From: Pogonophryne albipinna | Taxonomy: Eukaryota; Chordata; Actinopteri; Perciformes; Artedidraconidae | DNA: 64,000 nt | Direction: 5' to 3' | NCBI GenBank assembly: GCA_028583405.1 | Contig: CM053243.1 | Coordinates: 35,553,420 to 35,617,419, forward strand | Part shown: positions 32,691-44,953 of the stretch, in pieces | How positions within the stretch are numbered: the first letter of the stretch is position 1 | Layout: every line of letters starts with the position of its first letter | Translations under genes and position numbers: made by a program | Notes under the pieces: generated by a model | Database searches by the model: none | What the model was told of the DNA's origin: nothing | What the model saw: only the letters and a program-made list of their open reading frames with translations

Positions 32691-33100
32691 TAGTGAAAAC
32701 AAAGATACTGGATTGGAATACAACACAACACAAAACATGCCTAAAAGCAATACTAACTTTTCCAGAATGCTTTAAAGATTACACAATATCAGAACACCAA
32801 TATACACGGTGTTGCTACATCGATAAACAACCACAAAGGACAATCGATTTGTTTAAAATATATCCAAAGCTGGCCCTCTCTTCTTCAATGCATTTAACTC
32901 CCATTATTGTTTCCCATTGTTTTTGCAACCCTGTCTCAAGACAATATGTTGATATAGAACTAATTTATTTTCACCATAATGAGGAAATGGTGACTGGCAA
33001 GTCTCAAAAAATTCGCCAAAAATGTATTTTTTCTCATACCAAATATTCTATCTTACAATACAAAATCTGCTCCTCCTTCCCTCCTTTTTTTATGCTAATG

Positions 33101-33271
33101 AAAGCTTTAGCGCAAGTTCAATAAGGAAGACCTAACAATCACTCTATTGCTCCCTTCCCCCTCATTAAATACGAGGGCGTCACCCCTCAGCAGCCAATTG
33201 CTGCACATGCTAAATTCCTTAAATGCCTGCTCTTCCTCCCTGTCAGTTGTCATTTCAGGTGACCACATGCA
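33101..33271 (+). repeat. Ngaro split direct repeat A1
   Basis: Matches A2 (37662-37846) from AAAGCTTTAGCGCAAGTTCA to TTTCAGGTGACCACA. A1 lacks a 15-bp stretch present in A2 after CCTAACAAT. It ends about 60 bp before the gag start codon. Confidence 0.93.
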
Positions 33272-33329
33272 GTAGTAGTACTAGAAGACTCCTCCTCGTG
33301 AGAAAAACATAAGAAAGAATTAGCTCAAG

Positions 33330-34524
33330 ATGTCCAACTCGGACAATTCGGAACACGAACCTGCTATGGAAATCTTCGATCCCGGTTCGGCTCCCCACAG
33401 CGGCTTATCATCAGAGGCAGACTTCCTCATTGCCCGGCTCCTGCAGCAGGGCATCCCCACAGCCCCAGGCCTCACTCTCTCTCAGCTCCGAGAACTCTCG
33501 GACCAGGTCTCCAGCACAGCTCCCCAGTCCGGGGCAGCTCCCCAGAGAGACCAGGGCGAGGACGCGGAGGAAAAAAGGGCAGGAAGTCGAGCCCTCCAGG
33601 ATCCCGTCCGCCTCCAAAATCCACCCCTTCCCAGGCTCGCCAGGCCGGGAGTGGCACTAACACGCCCCTCACGGAGAGTAGCGTGGCCGGCGCCCTGCAA
33701 TCCCTGGCTAGCTCCATGATAGCTATCGATGCTCGCCTCCAGGCCCTGGAAGACACAGGTACAGGAGCTTCAACTTCCGTTGCACTCAGAGCAGCACTTT
33801 CTGCCCCAGTCCCGCCGGGGTTGCCGGGTCAGGGTGTTCCACGCATTCCAGCAATAGCTCCCCCTTATTCTCTGGCTTCGGCCCTCCCAGCCCCCCCTTC
33901 AGGTAGGCCTTTTATTTCCCAAGCCGCCAACATCTCCTCGCGGCTTAGGTCGAAAATTCTTGAAGGGAAGGATGTTAATCTGCTTAGCCTTATTCTGCCC
34001 TCCCCGGAGTGCGATAAAGCCATCGCCACAGGAGGAAATATCACCGCCGCGCAGACCCCAGGCTTATCAGAGATATCAGCTTAGGGCAATTTATGGTCGC
34101 TTTCGGCATCTTCCGTGATGTTCTCTGCTCCGTCTACCCTAAGAGAAGAGTAGAATTAGATGCGTACATGGCCATTATCGGCGACATTAACATTAGATAC
34201 GGGAGATCTGTCTTCTATCAGTACCACAAAAGCTTTTCAAGCAAAGCAGCGCTCCACCTAGCACATAGCAATATCCGCCTGGATTGGTCAGTGATGGCCA
34301 CCGGCGGCCAATCTGCTATTTCATGCAACAGCTGCGGAGCGCAGGGCCATATCGCTCCCCTCTGCCCCTCAGTGCCTTTCTCCGCGCCCAGAGCCTCCCA
34401 CATGCAGTATGCTGGGAACGATAGACCAAGCCCTCAGTTCCTGCAGGGATGCACACCCGAAGTCCGTTTGCCCCAGGCGCAGCCGCAGCCTCACAGTAGC
34501 TCTGCGCCAGAAACCTCGTGGTGA
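33330..34524 (+). pseudogene. Ngaro gag with CCHC zinc knuckle, frameshifted
   Basis: Gag of YR retrotransposons packages the RNA. The ATG at 33330 begins MSNSDNSEHEPAMEIFDPGS, an acidic start, followed by SLSSEADFLIARLLQQGIP-like sequence. The frame then shifts near 33683 to ALQSLASSMIAIDARLQALE (a predicted helix) and SRLRSKILEGKDVNLLSLIL (to 34084). It shifts again to FGIFRDVLCSVYPKRRVELD and ISCNSCGAQGHIAPLCPSV (34093-34524). The last holds a zinc knuckle of the form C-x2-C-x4-H-x4-C, as in retroelement nucleocapsids. Two frame breaks separate the parts, and a solo LTR lies 72 bp downstream. Confidence 0.8.
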
Positions 34525-34595
34525 AAAAAAAACATTTTGGAATATCACCCCTCCACTCCCATTAACATCCCTCAGCTAGCAGCTGCGCTATCTAC

Positions 34596-35406
34596 TGTTA
34601 GAAATTAAAATCAATGTTTTTAATGGCATAAAGTACCTTAAACATACCGTCAGTTTAAATGCTGTTTTATACTGAAAAACCAGAAGTTCTTGTGCACAAC
34701 CAGTTGTTAAGCTTTTATTCTGAAAATCCTTCATCTCCGGTTAGCATTTAGCATGTGGCTAATATACCATTTACTATAGAGGTGAATTTAGTAGCGATAT
34801 GACACGGAGTGTTGCACACCGAAACCTACTGATTTCAACACTACAACTATAGACGTCGAGATATTATTATTGTTGAATATTAAATGAAGGTACAGTTTAT
34901 TTGAATACGTTATTGTTTACAGATGTGGGTAGCACGTGACAACATCCGGAACTACCGGAAACCAAAATACTGTGAAGTATTTCCTGTATTTTTTAGAGTG
35001 TTGATTTCAGCGTTTGAAATGTATTTAGATGAAAAGTCATGAAAGAGATTAGGAGGAGAAGAGGCGTGTCTAGTTATACAATGAATGTAAAATGTCGAAA
35101 TCCTCCGTTTAACGCAATATCGGACACAGAAGAAAGAGGGGGAAGTCTCCTACGTCACAGCCCCTAGAGAGGAGGAGGAAACAGCCAGCATGCGGGAAGG
35201 ACAAATGCTTGTGAGCTCTCTTCTGCACGGCCACCACAGGGAGAGGAAGCTGCAGCCTTTCTCTCCTGACTGAACAATATCCCGTTTGTAACATTACCGT
35301 GCCATATTTTTAATTAAAGTAACCATTTGAACCTTCTCAGAGACTCCATTTAGTCTCCTTTTAACGCTTCTCTCCTGGACGCGAGAAGAACGAACAGAGC
35401 ATAACA
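34596..35406. mobile_element. Solo LTR inserted in the Ngaro element
   Basis: The 811-bp block starts TGTTAGAAAT and ends GAGCATAACA, the TGTTA/TAACA inverted ends of an LTR. It is flanked by the duplication CTAC (34592-34595 and 35407-35410). There is no coding sequence and no second LTR, so it is a solo LTR left by recombination. Taking it out rejoins Ngaro polymerase sequence. The ATTAAA near 35312 and the CT-rich region at 35340-35370 may be polyadenylation signals if it is read forward. Gypsy or retrovirus-like origin is not decided. Confidence 0.85.
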
Positions 35407-35407
35407 C

Positions 35408-36560
35408 TACTCACCCAGATTCCGTGTTTGTTGACTATCTCTGTCAGGGCTCTCCCAAGGCTTCAGGGTAGGGGTCCTCTCAGCTCCCACAGTGACTTTT
35501 GTAGCAAGAAACTTACAGTCAGCCGCTAAAGAACCCAACATAGTTTCCCAGCTCATCGACAAAGAACTTCTCAAAGGATATATAATCGGTCCTTTTAGCT
35601 CCTCCACCTTCTCAGTGTTCCGTTCAAATCCCATCGGAATAGCCACACGCAAATACTCTGAAAAAAAAAAGGGGCTGATTTTCGATCTGTCCGCTCCCCG
35701 CTCCGGCCCATTCTGCAGCGTCAATAGTATCATCCCTCCAGATCAGTTTTCCCTTCACTATGCCTCAGTGGATAATGCAATAAAGATGATCAAGTTCACA
35801 GGGCACGGAGCTTGGCTCTCCAAAGCGGTCATTACCGATGCCTTCAAAATCATCCCCATTCATCCGTCTCAGTGGAATTTGTTCGGTATTAAGTGGGAGT
35901 CCAAACTCTATTTCGCCGTTCGCCTGACCTTCGGGTGCAGAAGCAGCCCCTGCATTTTCAATTCCTTCTCGGAAGCGCTCTGCTGGATCCTGCTGAACAT
36001 CGTCAGAATCCCCTCCGTCCTTCACCTACCGGACGACTTCCTCCCCATAGACCCGCCACAGGACAGCTCAGGCTGGCCAAGCTTAAACACTGCTTCAGGA
36101 GTTAGGTGTCCCTCTCTCCAAAGAGAAAACGTTAGGTCCCGACACACGCTTAGAGTTCTTAGGCATCATCCTCGACTCCATAGACATGAAGGCGTCTCTC
36201 CCCTCCAACAAATTGCAGCGCATCCGGGACATCACCATGTCATACTGCGAGCAACAAGTTATCACAAAACAACAGTTGCTCTCCCTTCTCGGACACCTCA
36301 ACTTCGCCATGCACGTCATCCCCCAGGGGCGTTCGTTCATCTCCCGCCTCCTGGACGCAGCATCGGCGGTCGACAACCTTCATGACTGCGTTTTCTTCGA
36401 CGAAGGCTGCCGCTCAGACCTACGTTCTGGTCCCTCCTGCTCGCCCACTGGAACGGAGTTACTTTCTTTTACGATGACCTCGCGTGTTCCTCTGACTCAA
36501 TGAGGTTTTTCACGGATGCCGCCCCATCCGTGGGTTTTGGGGGTTTCTTCCAGGGAGAGT
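35408..36560 (+). pseudogene. Ngaro reverse transcriptase and RNase H start, broken
   Basis: After the solo LTR, DSVFVDYLCQGSPKA is followed, one frame over, by FRVGVLSAPTVTFVARNLQS. Then come LIDKELLKGYIIGPF, FSVFRSNPIGIATRK and KKGLIFDLSAPRSG. The palm follows: HGAWLSKAVITDAFKIIPIH with the first catalytic Asp, YFAVRLTFGCRSSPCIFNSF, and SVLHLPDDFLPI with the metal-binding Asp pair, where the Leu usually before DD is Pro. A frameshift follows near 36060. LLSLLGHLNFAMHVIPQGRS appears in another frame (36186-36503), and FFTDAAPSVGFGGFFQGEW (36507-36563) is the RNase H start. The rest of RNase H is deleted. Confidence 0.87.
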
Positions 36561-36786
36561 GGTTCGCAAGGTCATGGCCCCCGTCAATTTCTACCTCAAG
36601 CAAATTCTCATTAAATCCGACCTATCACCTATATCATACTCGGGACATTCCTTCAGGATAGGTGCAGCCACCTCTGCTGCTAATCAAGGTCTCTCTACCT
36701 CATCCCTACAACAACTAGGACGGTGGTCCTCCTCCGCCTTCACAACCTACATTCGCCCGGACATCAGTGCCGTACTGGCTTCCTAA
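36559..36786 (+). pseudogene. Ngaro tyrosine recombinase C-terminal half
   Basis: The 75-codon frame reads VNFYLKQILIKSDLSPISYS, then GHSFRIGAATSAANQG and LQQLGRWSSSAFTTYIRPDI. It holds the His and Arg of HSFR (residues 30-33), the Trp of GRWSS (56) and the catalytic Tyr of FTTYIRP (64). The N-terminal half with the first catalytic Arg is missing: RNase H sequence is fused to the recombinase near 36565 by an internal deletion of about 1-1.5 kb (inferred from normal element size). The open frame begins at an ATG within the fused region and is not a true start. Confidence 0.87.
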
Positions 36787-37050
36787 AGATCTCTCAGACC
36801 CTAACTATGGTATCTATGCATATAACTGGTGGTGGTTCATAACACGTTTACACGTATACATGTCTCATTATGGTATCGGATTTCAAACGGCATTCCTATC
36901 CTAGTCCTCGGGCCCCCGCCCACAGGGAATAATGTCTCGTCTCACGCTGCATCTACATGTCACGGGCTACATTCTCCTGCATGCAGGTATCTAATCCCAG
37001 GCCCGTGCTCAAATGTGTCTGTTTAAAATGTATACCCTGCGACGTCAGGT

Positions 37051-37210
37051 GTGGACTGTGGGTCCCCGTAGACTTCGGTCTTGTGGACTGCGGGCCACCG
37101 TAGACTTCGGTCTCGTGGACTGTGGGCCATCGTAGACTTCGGTCTCGTGGACTGTGGGTCCCCGTAGACTTCGGTCTCGTGGACGCTGGGCCACCGTAGA
37201 CTTCGGTCTC
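37051..37210. repeat. 32-bp minisatellite, five units
   Basis: Five consecutive 32-bp units, each with GTGGAC, a variable GGGTCC/GGGCCA centre, and CGTAGACTTCGGTCTC. They lie in the 3' untranslated region of the Ngaro element upstream of B1. Confidence 0.95.
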
Positions 37211-37487
37211 TGTTAAAAAACAAGATCCATGCTTCGGTAGGACGTTCGACCTTCGGGCGGCGTAGTCAAGCCCTGCTAGCCAGGCAGGCAACGCTCAGGT
37301 CGTTTTCAGATAAGACCGGCACTGATTTCGGCCGCCAGAGTCTCAGCATGACCCGTAAGCTCCGGCAGTGATTCCGGCCTCCTGCCGCATACATATGTTA
37401 ATCTATTATTTCATCCCCAGATCACCACAGTCACCCTACAAGGTAAGAAACTCAGTTCATCTCAGTATTTCATACTTCACTGGTTTT

Positions 37488-37661
37488 GGGGATTTCATCA
37501 GAGCGGTTCTTTCCCTCCTGAATGATTATCCTGCAAACCGGGGCCTAATTGCCAAACACCATTCCATTCTCCTGTTGTATTATCATGGCAATCATTTCAT
37601 TCATATGACGTGTAACAATAAATATGTATTCCTTACATCACGTCTCTCCGGTTTGAAATGA
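37488..37661 (+). repeat. Ngaro split direct repeat B1
   Basis: Matches B2 from GGGGATTTCATC to CTCTCCGGTTTGAAATG. B1 has 10 extra bases (TTTCATTCAT) after GGCAATCA. Confidence 0.93.
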
Positions 37662-37846
37662 AAGCTTTAGCGCAAGTTCAATAAGGAAGACCTAACAATG
37701 AGTCACTTACACATCACTCTATTGCTCCCTTCCCCCTCATTAAATACGAGGGCGTCACCCCTCAGCAGCCAATTGCTGCACATGCTAAATTCCTTAAATG
37801 CCTGCTCTTCCTCCCTGTCAGTTGTCATTTCAGGTGACCACACGCA
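37662..37846 (+). repeat. Ngaro split direct repeat A2
   Basis: Second copy of A1, joined directly to B1 without spacer. Confidence 0.93.
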
Positions 37847-37952
37847 ACCCGCCTCCACCCCTCTCGCCTCCCGTCTCCTCCAGGACAAAGCTAAACCTTC
37901 CTTCTTCAGACCGGTCCCACCTACTTATCACCACCACCAGTGTCTAGACCCC

Positions 37953-38116
37953 GGGGATTTCATCGGAGCGGTTCTTTCCCTCCTGAATGATTATCCTGCA
38001 AACCGGGGCCTAATCCCCAAACACCATTCCATTCTCCTGTTGTATTATCATGGCAATCATATGACGTGTAACAATAAATATGTATTCCTTACATCACGTC
38101 TCTCCGGTTTGAAATG
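37953..38116 (+). repeat. Ngaro split direct repeat B2
   Basis: Second copy of B1, forming the right terminus. It is separated from A2 by about 106 bp of element-specific sequence. Confidence 0.93.
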
Positions 38117-40055
38117 TTAAAGAGCTCACATCAGTTATTTAGGTTCAGGAAAGATGTTGGTTTTGGTTTACTACAAAAAAGGTCCACCATAACAATCTTT
38201 TCTGACCTCGAAAATGAAACAAAACCAATGACTACAGATGCAAACACCTGCACCATCATACTCCGGCAAAAAATACAATATTTCACTTTTAGAAGTATGA
38301 GGTATATTAATTGCTCAAGTAAGCTATAAATACAGCAACATTGTACTAAAGTTCGGTTCTTGAGCATATGTACAACATCAAGTTACATTCCACCACATTC
38401 ACCAACCAGTCAAACATATCAAATCATTTTCAATCTTGAATAGCAAGACATTTAAGACGAAACAGAATTTAGAGCATTAGGTGACATGACAGGATATAAG
38501 CTGGTGAGCAAAACATGAATTAGGGGCCAAAATAAGAAATGTTTAGGAAGTCATCAGTAAGGTTTTCCAGCATCTTCTTACATGTTATAGGCCAAACAAC
38601 TTAATAAAACATTAATTAAAAATGTAAAATGTTAATTGCAAATGTAAACGAGAGACCAATGGTCCCTGCCAACTTCATACTCCTTACCTATACAACAGTA
38701 TCTGGGAACACCTACATCTTCAAACTTAACTTTCAATTTGTTCTCAACTACACCAATGTAAAGTTTTGTGAGTGTTTCTTGAACAGATCTGACCACATCT
38801 GTCCTTAGAGTGACAATAATTAACAGCGTGCAAATTACTCCAAACCTTGTTGTTTTCCCCGCTATAGTAGATGTTTCCAGAAGCGCACTTTGCCATAACG
38901 ACATACGGAGACTCACAAGGTGAAAACAATAGCAGTCACACGCTGTCACAGCTTGTCATAATGACTGTTTAAATAACAATAACACTCAGGGTCTATCAAT
39001 ATCAGGCCTACGTTTTAGTGCTTTGTCATCCCTCAGTGTACCTGTATCAAGCTTTGACATTTAAAGCTTTCCTCCAGCAGGATTAATAGGACAGGAGGGA
39101 CAAGCTACTGCTGCGGTGACACAGCAGCCACAGATGCCCATTCATCTGGCCTTTTGTTTGTGCTACTCAGAGTCCTCGTCATTGGATCACATCCTGAGTC
39201 GTTTGTTACTGTAGCGTTTGCTGTGTGAAATCAAACAGCCCATAATGCAGCAGACAGATGTTGTCCTCTGTACAAATATTTGATTCCATTCACACATTCA
39301 GTCTGTGATGGCAAGAAATAATGTTCCAAGACAAGGTTACAAATTACAAGGTAATTAGCACATTTCACACAGTACACTGTGTACACTGTGTACACACACA
39401 ATTTCCCCTTCAGGGATACAGCGATCAAATTAAAATCATGCATAATTCAAAATGTATAGAGGGCTTTTAGGTGAAAACAAACTGGCATATAGTCGTACTT
39501 GAGGTCCTCAGTTGGTGGTAAACAGCATTCGAGCAGCGGATTCTCCATAAACATATGGTTAACATCTGTATTTTTTATGTATTCTGTGAACTAATTACTT
39601 TTAAATCAGTTTGCAGTTTGACAGCCACTTTTAGAAGTTTTGCCGCTCAAGCTGTACAGCGGAGACAAGGACGTTTTCTTTTGTCACCACTTCCATCTAA
39701 TTTCGGCTGTATGCCCTTTGGCTGAAGAGTGAAATTACACAGCTACCTTTCAGATTCAAGCAAGTGTCAAGACTGTTTGAGTATGTCTAAAGTAAAACAG
39801 AGGAGGCAAACGTTGAGTTGACATTTTAAACTGCTATCAAGGCTTTCCGCTTTACATTTAGGATAGTGTTTGAACCAAAGAAAGAAAAACGTATCTGTTT
39901 TTCTTATCAGAAAATGATATTTATGGATTTTGAATGGTGGGGACAGAGTCAGTTCTTTTCATCTGTTTGTTCTAAGCCTTGTTTCCTTTACAGCAACAGC
40001 TTGTCCCCCACCTTGACTGGTGATAGGATCAAAAGCTTGCCAAAATAGCTGGATT
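38117..40055. other. Unassigned sequence
   Basis: No coding or transposon signature recognised. Parts (about 39060-39240 and 39640-39770) lack simple repeats and are candidates for host non-coding function by composition only. Confidence 0.35.
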
Positions 40056-40060
40056 ATGCT

Positions 40061-40550
<490 letters not shown>

Positions 40551-40555
40551 ATGCT

Positions 40556-43500
40556 CCAAAAAAAACTAAACTAATCTTATTGGATTTTGAATACAAGGTG
40601 AGTCAATAGCAATTATGCCTTATCAGAATACTTGCTACTACTTTAAAAAAAAAAGTTTGGACTGTAAAATCACAAGACTGATACAGATGAGTGTAATCAA
40701 CTATAACTGAAAACGGTAACTGTTTATAATAACAATCCATTAATAAATGCTATATTAAGTTGTTTTACTGCTACCAAACTATACAATGGCAAATAATGTT
40801 TAACAATTATTAGTAATTCTACATATTTTTAGTCAGTGATATTGGAAATAACAAAAAAAGTGTTAATTATATATTGTATCATAGTATATTACACTGTGAT
40901 CACATTTACAAGTCATTTTAGTTTATCATAAGGCCAGAAATGGTTTGCCTAAAAGGGAAGGTATGACAATCTCCCATGCTAGCTATGCCATTCTGTCAGT
41001 GTGCTAGGCTAAGTTAGCCAGCTTCTTTAGGTACCTTCATATACAGTATATCTCATTGATATGGGAGTTCAATCAACCTTCTCATATAGTTGTCAGCTGG
41101 ACAAACTATACACAACCCTTACTGTAACTGAGCACAGCCCTAACATGACCTTGTGAGCACATAAACTGTAGAGAGAAAAAAACAGGAACATGTTTAATGT
41201 AACACTAATTCTGAGAGAATATTGAATAAGAGCTGTCGTCTCGGTATAAAGAACTCTGCTGCAGGCATGTTCTTTTACAACACTAGAAAGGTCACAGGTA
41301 CACACGGATCAGATAATATCAATAACATAATCCCTTCATGGAACCATAGACTCCGGGTATGCAGGCTTTCGGCTCGTACGCTCAGCTGTCCTTAAGCTGA
41401 TAGACAGTACATTTTCTGAAGCAGAAGCACCAGTGTACGTACTTGATGGTAACTCCTTCAGAAATAATTGATTTACTGTTGCAACTATAAACATGTCCTC
41501 TTAACGCCTGTATGGTAATCGGGAAACGGGAATGAATGCATTTAAGTGCCAATTTTTTATTCAGTATTGTTTCATTTTTCTACAAACAAAAAGTAATGCC
41601 ACCAGAATTATGGAACAATGTGAAAATGTTGTGAAAGGTAAACATGTTAAATTAAGAGTTTTGTCGAAAAGTAATCAGAACAATGTGTCCATGTTTATCA
41701 AACCCACATTCTAATGAATATCACACAGAGATTGTGTGGTAATCTTCACATTTCCCAACCTCTCACTATAAGGCTCATGCTGTCTGAATAGAGTATTCTT
41801 TTGACACCAAACGATAAAGACCATGAGGTCCAAAGGTCTGCATGTCTCCTAGAAATCCCCTGGGGTTTGGAGCCACAGCTGTAATTCCACTTGATCCATG
41901 TCTGTGATCTGATGAATGTCCTAGCTCACCCACTTCTTTCACGAGGGCATTGATTTCCCCTGCTCTGTTGTTGCTGCTCAGTACCAGACCATAATACAGG
42001 TGCTAATTCTAAGGAAAGGCACACACACACTTCAGCAAAGCCCCAGGCCAGAGGGAATTGGATATTGGATGTTACCTCCCGCGGTCCTTTGACCACACTG
42101 TGAAAAATTAACACTTGCAATCTCTTGGAACTATAAAGCCTAGTGCTATGTTGCTTTCATTACATCGTGAAACCATATTGACTTAAAAGATTCTTCATTT
42201 AAGGTGCTCTCTGTCACCATGTCATCAAAAGACCCCTTTTTCTGTTAGTAATAATCATTGTGGTGGGCTAAATGATTCTCTGAACAGCTAATGCTGGCTA
42301 GTTTTTTTTAACAATGGCTGATAAGATATCAATTTTTCTGAATGTGCACAGTCACTCTCTGTGCTACTTGAGAAAGTAACGTTATTACATTAATAAGGTT
42401 AATTCTTTTTTAATCCTTGCGTGCCATTATTGGGTTTAACCATGGTTGTCTTTTAACAGCTGGTAAGTGATAACATTTCATGTCTGAGCCATGTTTCTTC
42501 CAAAAACACACAAGATGACATTTTCGTTGTGTTATTTTAGATTTCTACTTTGAGGTGATTCCTGTTTGCCTTCAGTCTTCATTTTATTTCGCCTCCGGCT
42601 AACACCATGACATCGGCAGGGTCTATAATGAACTGATGTTGACATTTCTCGGCTGTGTCTCTCACCAAATGACTGTTATTTCTTATCTTCAGAAGCATCA
42701 GTTTCACAGGATGGACAATGCTTTTCATGCCGATACATGTGACATTACAGGAAAATGGATTAAGAAGTCTGAGAAAAAAAGATACAAACAGAAAACAACT
42801 TTGTTTTCAAGAGATTTTCAAACAAAAGGGTAATGACGTATAGCATAAAGTGAAGTAATGACCGCGTCTCGGCTAACTACTTTCCTACAATCGTTCCTAA
42901 CACTTATTCAGCTCATCTGTCAGTGACGCCTCTTATTGACTGCTCCAGAGACACTCAAGTACAACCACAGATGTACGCACACACACATTTTCCTCACCTC
43001 CAGGTTATTATTGAACTGTGGTTCGCATACAGTGCACATAAGCACACAGCTAGTTCATTTACTTAGATAACATTGTAACGACAGCAAATCTCTCTTGTTA
43101 GTTTTAAAGTGTAATCACAAAGGCCTTATGTTTCTCTATAAACTGTAGATAGAGAAACATTTAAAATGAAATTGCATAACATGCAAACAGAAACTTATCT
43201 AGCATCAGGAAAAAAACACAGACGAAAATTGTATTTTTTAATACGTTATTTGTAATATCCATATCAGATGGTCCTAATGCTCAATCATGAGAATGTATTC
43301 TTTTTTTAAACAATATTTTAAGGTAATTGGTGTACTTTGGTAGATATAAAGCAATCTTATCTTCCCCTTTTATTTTAATAACTTTTTAGCTGTGTAAAAG
43401 AGCGTACTATTAAAATCATTTGGCCGGTCCCTTGTGTGGATCTAGTTAGGAATTGCGTGAAGTAGCTAAAAAAGCAAGAGTCATGTTTGGAAACAAGACA

Positions 43501-43877
43501 ACAACAGAGATACATATTCTACTATAACAAGGGTTTCAGCTTGATTCTTACATTTTTTACAGGGTACACTGGGACACATCTCGTTTACTATTGAGTAGTG
43601 AATTGTAAATTATTCTGCTCAATGAGAAGAATACCACTCTTACATCCTTGTCTTGCATTAATTATAATTTCAAGTGCATAATGTTGTAGTATGTTTGCAA
43701 ATAAAACACAGATCTCAAAATATCGGAAAAATGGTGATGCATGGAAACTATATTTGGGTATTTTTTTCTTTTTCTGGAAGGACATAAAGTGGCCCCCATG
43801 GCACACACTAACCCTTTCACTTATACAGCGAGCAGAAAGGGAGTCCACACTAGATTGTTTAAAGGTGGTGGTCAAAA
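40556..43877. other. Unassigned AT-rich sequence
   Basis: No transposon ends, exons or RNA genes recognised over 3.3 kb. Open frames are short and carry no motif. Confidence 0.4.
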
Positions 43878-43891
43878 ATTAGTCTGTCTCT

Positions 43892-44939
43892 CACCTCTGA
43901 GACAAAATGAACTCATACCCATGACTCTCAATAACAAGATTCTGGAAACTTGGCATCATAAGGGGATCCAACATTTGGAAGATTGCTACGAAAAAATACT
44001 TTTTTCGAAGATTTCTACGAAAAAAGACCTGTCCAACAAGACCTTCTTCTGCTATCTTCAGTTAATATCCTTTCTTAGAGCCAACCTGGGCCCTGGGAAG
44101 ACTTTACCTGTGTTGACTGATGTGGAGAAAGTGCTTCATGAGGGAAATGTATACAAAGGTATTTCTAAAATGTACTCTTTACTGCTGAAAGCCAGGTTTA
44201 CACAAATCTAGAGCGAGATGGGAGTCAGATCTGGATGTAGCAATTGATGAACAGCTCTGGTCAGATTTATGTAAAGACAGTTTGTCAGCTACTATTAATG
44301 CCAGGTACAGACTGGTTCACTATCATTTCCTCCATCAACTGTACATGTATCTCATCCCCACAGAAACTACATAGATCCAAGCCCGAGCTGTCAGAGATGT
44401 GCTTCAGGTGTGGTATTGAGGTCGGCTACTTCCTACACTGTACCTGGCTTTGCACAAAAGTGAGGTCCTTTTGGTACGATTTTTGTGACACCTTAACCAA
44501 GATCACAGGATCTACCTTCCCTTTAGATCCTGAGCTTTGCTTACTGGGCGATTTCACAAGTCCCAATAGATCTTTAATTAAATCCCAAATTAAATGTATG
44601 GAAATTGCTTTATGTGTAGCTAGGAAATGCATAACACTAACATGGAAATCTGACTCTCTTCTCCTCATTGATAAATGGTCTTTAGAAATGAACAGTTGTA
44701 TTCCTCTTGAAAAGATCAGTCTGATTAACCAACAGGCCTCAGGATATACAGTAGCACTGTATGTGTAGTATCTCGTTGTGTTTTGATATACGCACTGACT
44801 TTTGTTTGTCTTTTGTTTTGTTATTTTGGGGGGAGGGGGGATGCTTTGCGTTGTTATGCTACATGTTGTTTTTTTGTCATGTTTAATTGTACATAAACCT
44901 GAAAATTATAAATAAAATATTACAAAAAATTAAAAAAAG
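43892..44939 (+). mobile_element. L1-type LINE, 5'-truncated
   Basis: It is flanked by a perfect 14-bp duplication ATTAGTCTGTCTCT (43878-43891 and 44940-44953) and ends in an A-rich tail (44904-44939). This shows target-primed insertion. The body carries the last third of an L1-clade ORF2 on the plus strand and a T/G-rich 3' untranslated region. Confidence 0.93.
43895..44768 (+). pseudogene. L1 ORF2 C-terminal region with zinc finger
   Basis: Frame one (to 44211) reads MTLNNKILETWHHKGIQHLE, KTFFCYLQLISFLRANLGPG and GISKMYSLLLKARFTQI, then a stop. After a frame change near 44215, frame two (44244-44768) reads PELSEMCFRCGIEVGYFLHC and then TWLCTKVRSFWYDF, the cysteine/histidine cluster typical of L1 ORF2 C-termini. 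DPELCLLGDF, IALCVARKCITLTWKSDS and MNSCIPLEKISL follow, to the terminal stop. The endonuclease and polymerase are absent because of 5' truncation. The LGD and KCI.L.WK blocks distinguish it from the L2 copies. Confidence 0.85.
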
Positions 44940-44953
44940 ATTAGTCTGTCTCT

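Larger units (their letters stand above)
33101..38116 (+). mobile_element. Ngaro-like tyrosine-recombinase retrotransposon
   Basis: The element shows split direct repeats in the order A1 (33101-33271), coding region, B1 (37488-37661), A2 (37662-37846), B2 (37953-38116). This layout is diagnostic of Ngaro-type YR retrotransposons. The B1/A2 junction (GTTTGAAATG then AAAGCTTTAGCG) matches what joining the outer B2 end to the A1 start would give, as expected for a circular intermediate. Plus-strand coding remnants are gag with a zinc knuckle, reverse transcriptase, the start of RNase H and a recombinase C-terminus. An 811-bp solo LTR (34596-35406) interrupts it between gag and polymerase. Confidence 0.9.

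Noticed and set aside
32693..33124. 143-codon plus-strand frame
   Set aside because: No family resemblance, and its end runs into the A1 repeat of the Ngaro element.
33411..33756. Minus-strand frames over the Ngaro gag
   Set aside because: Antisense shadows of the proline- and serine-rich gag.
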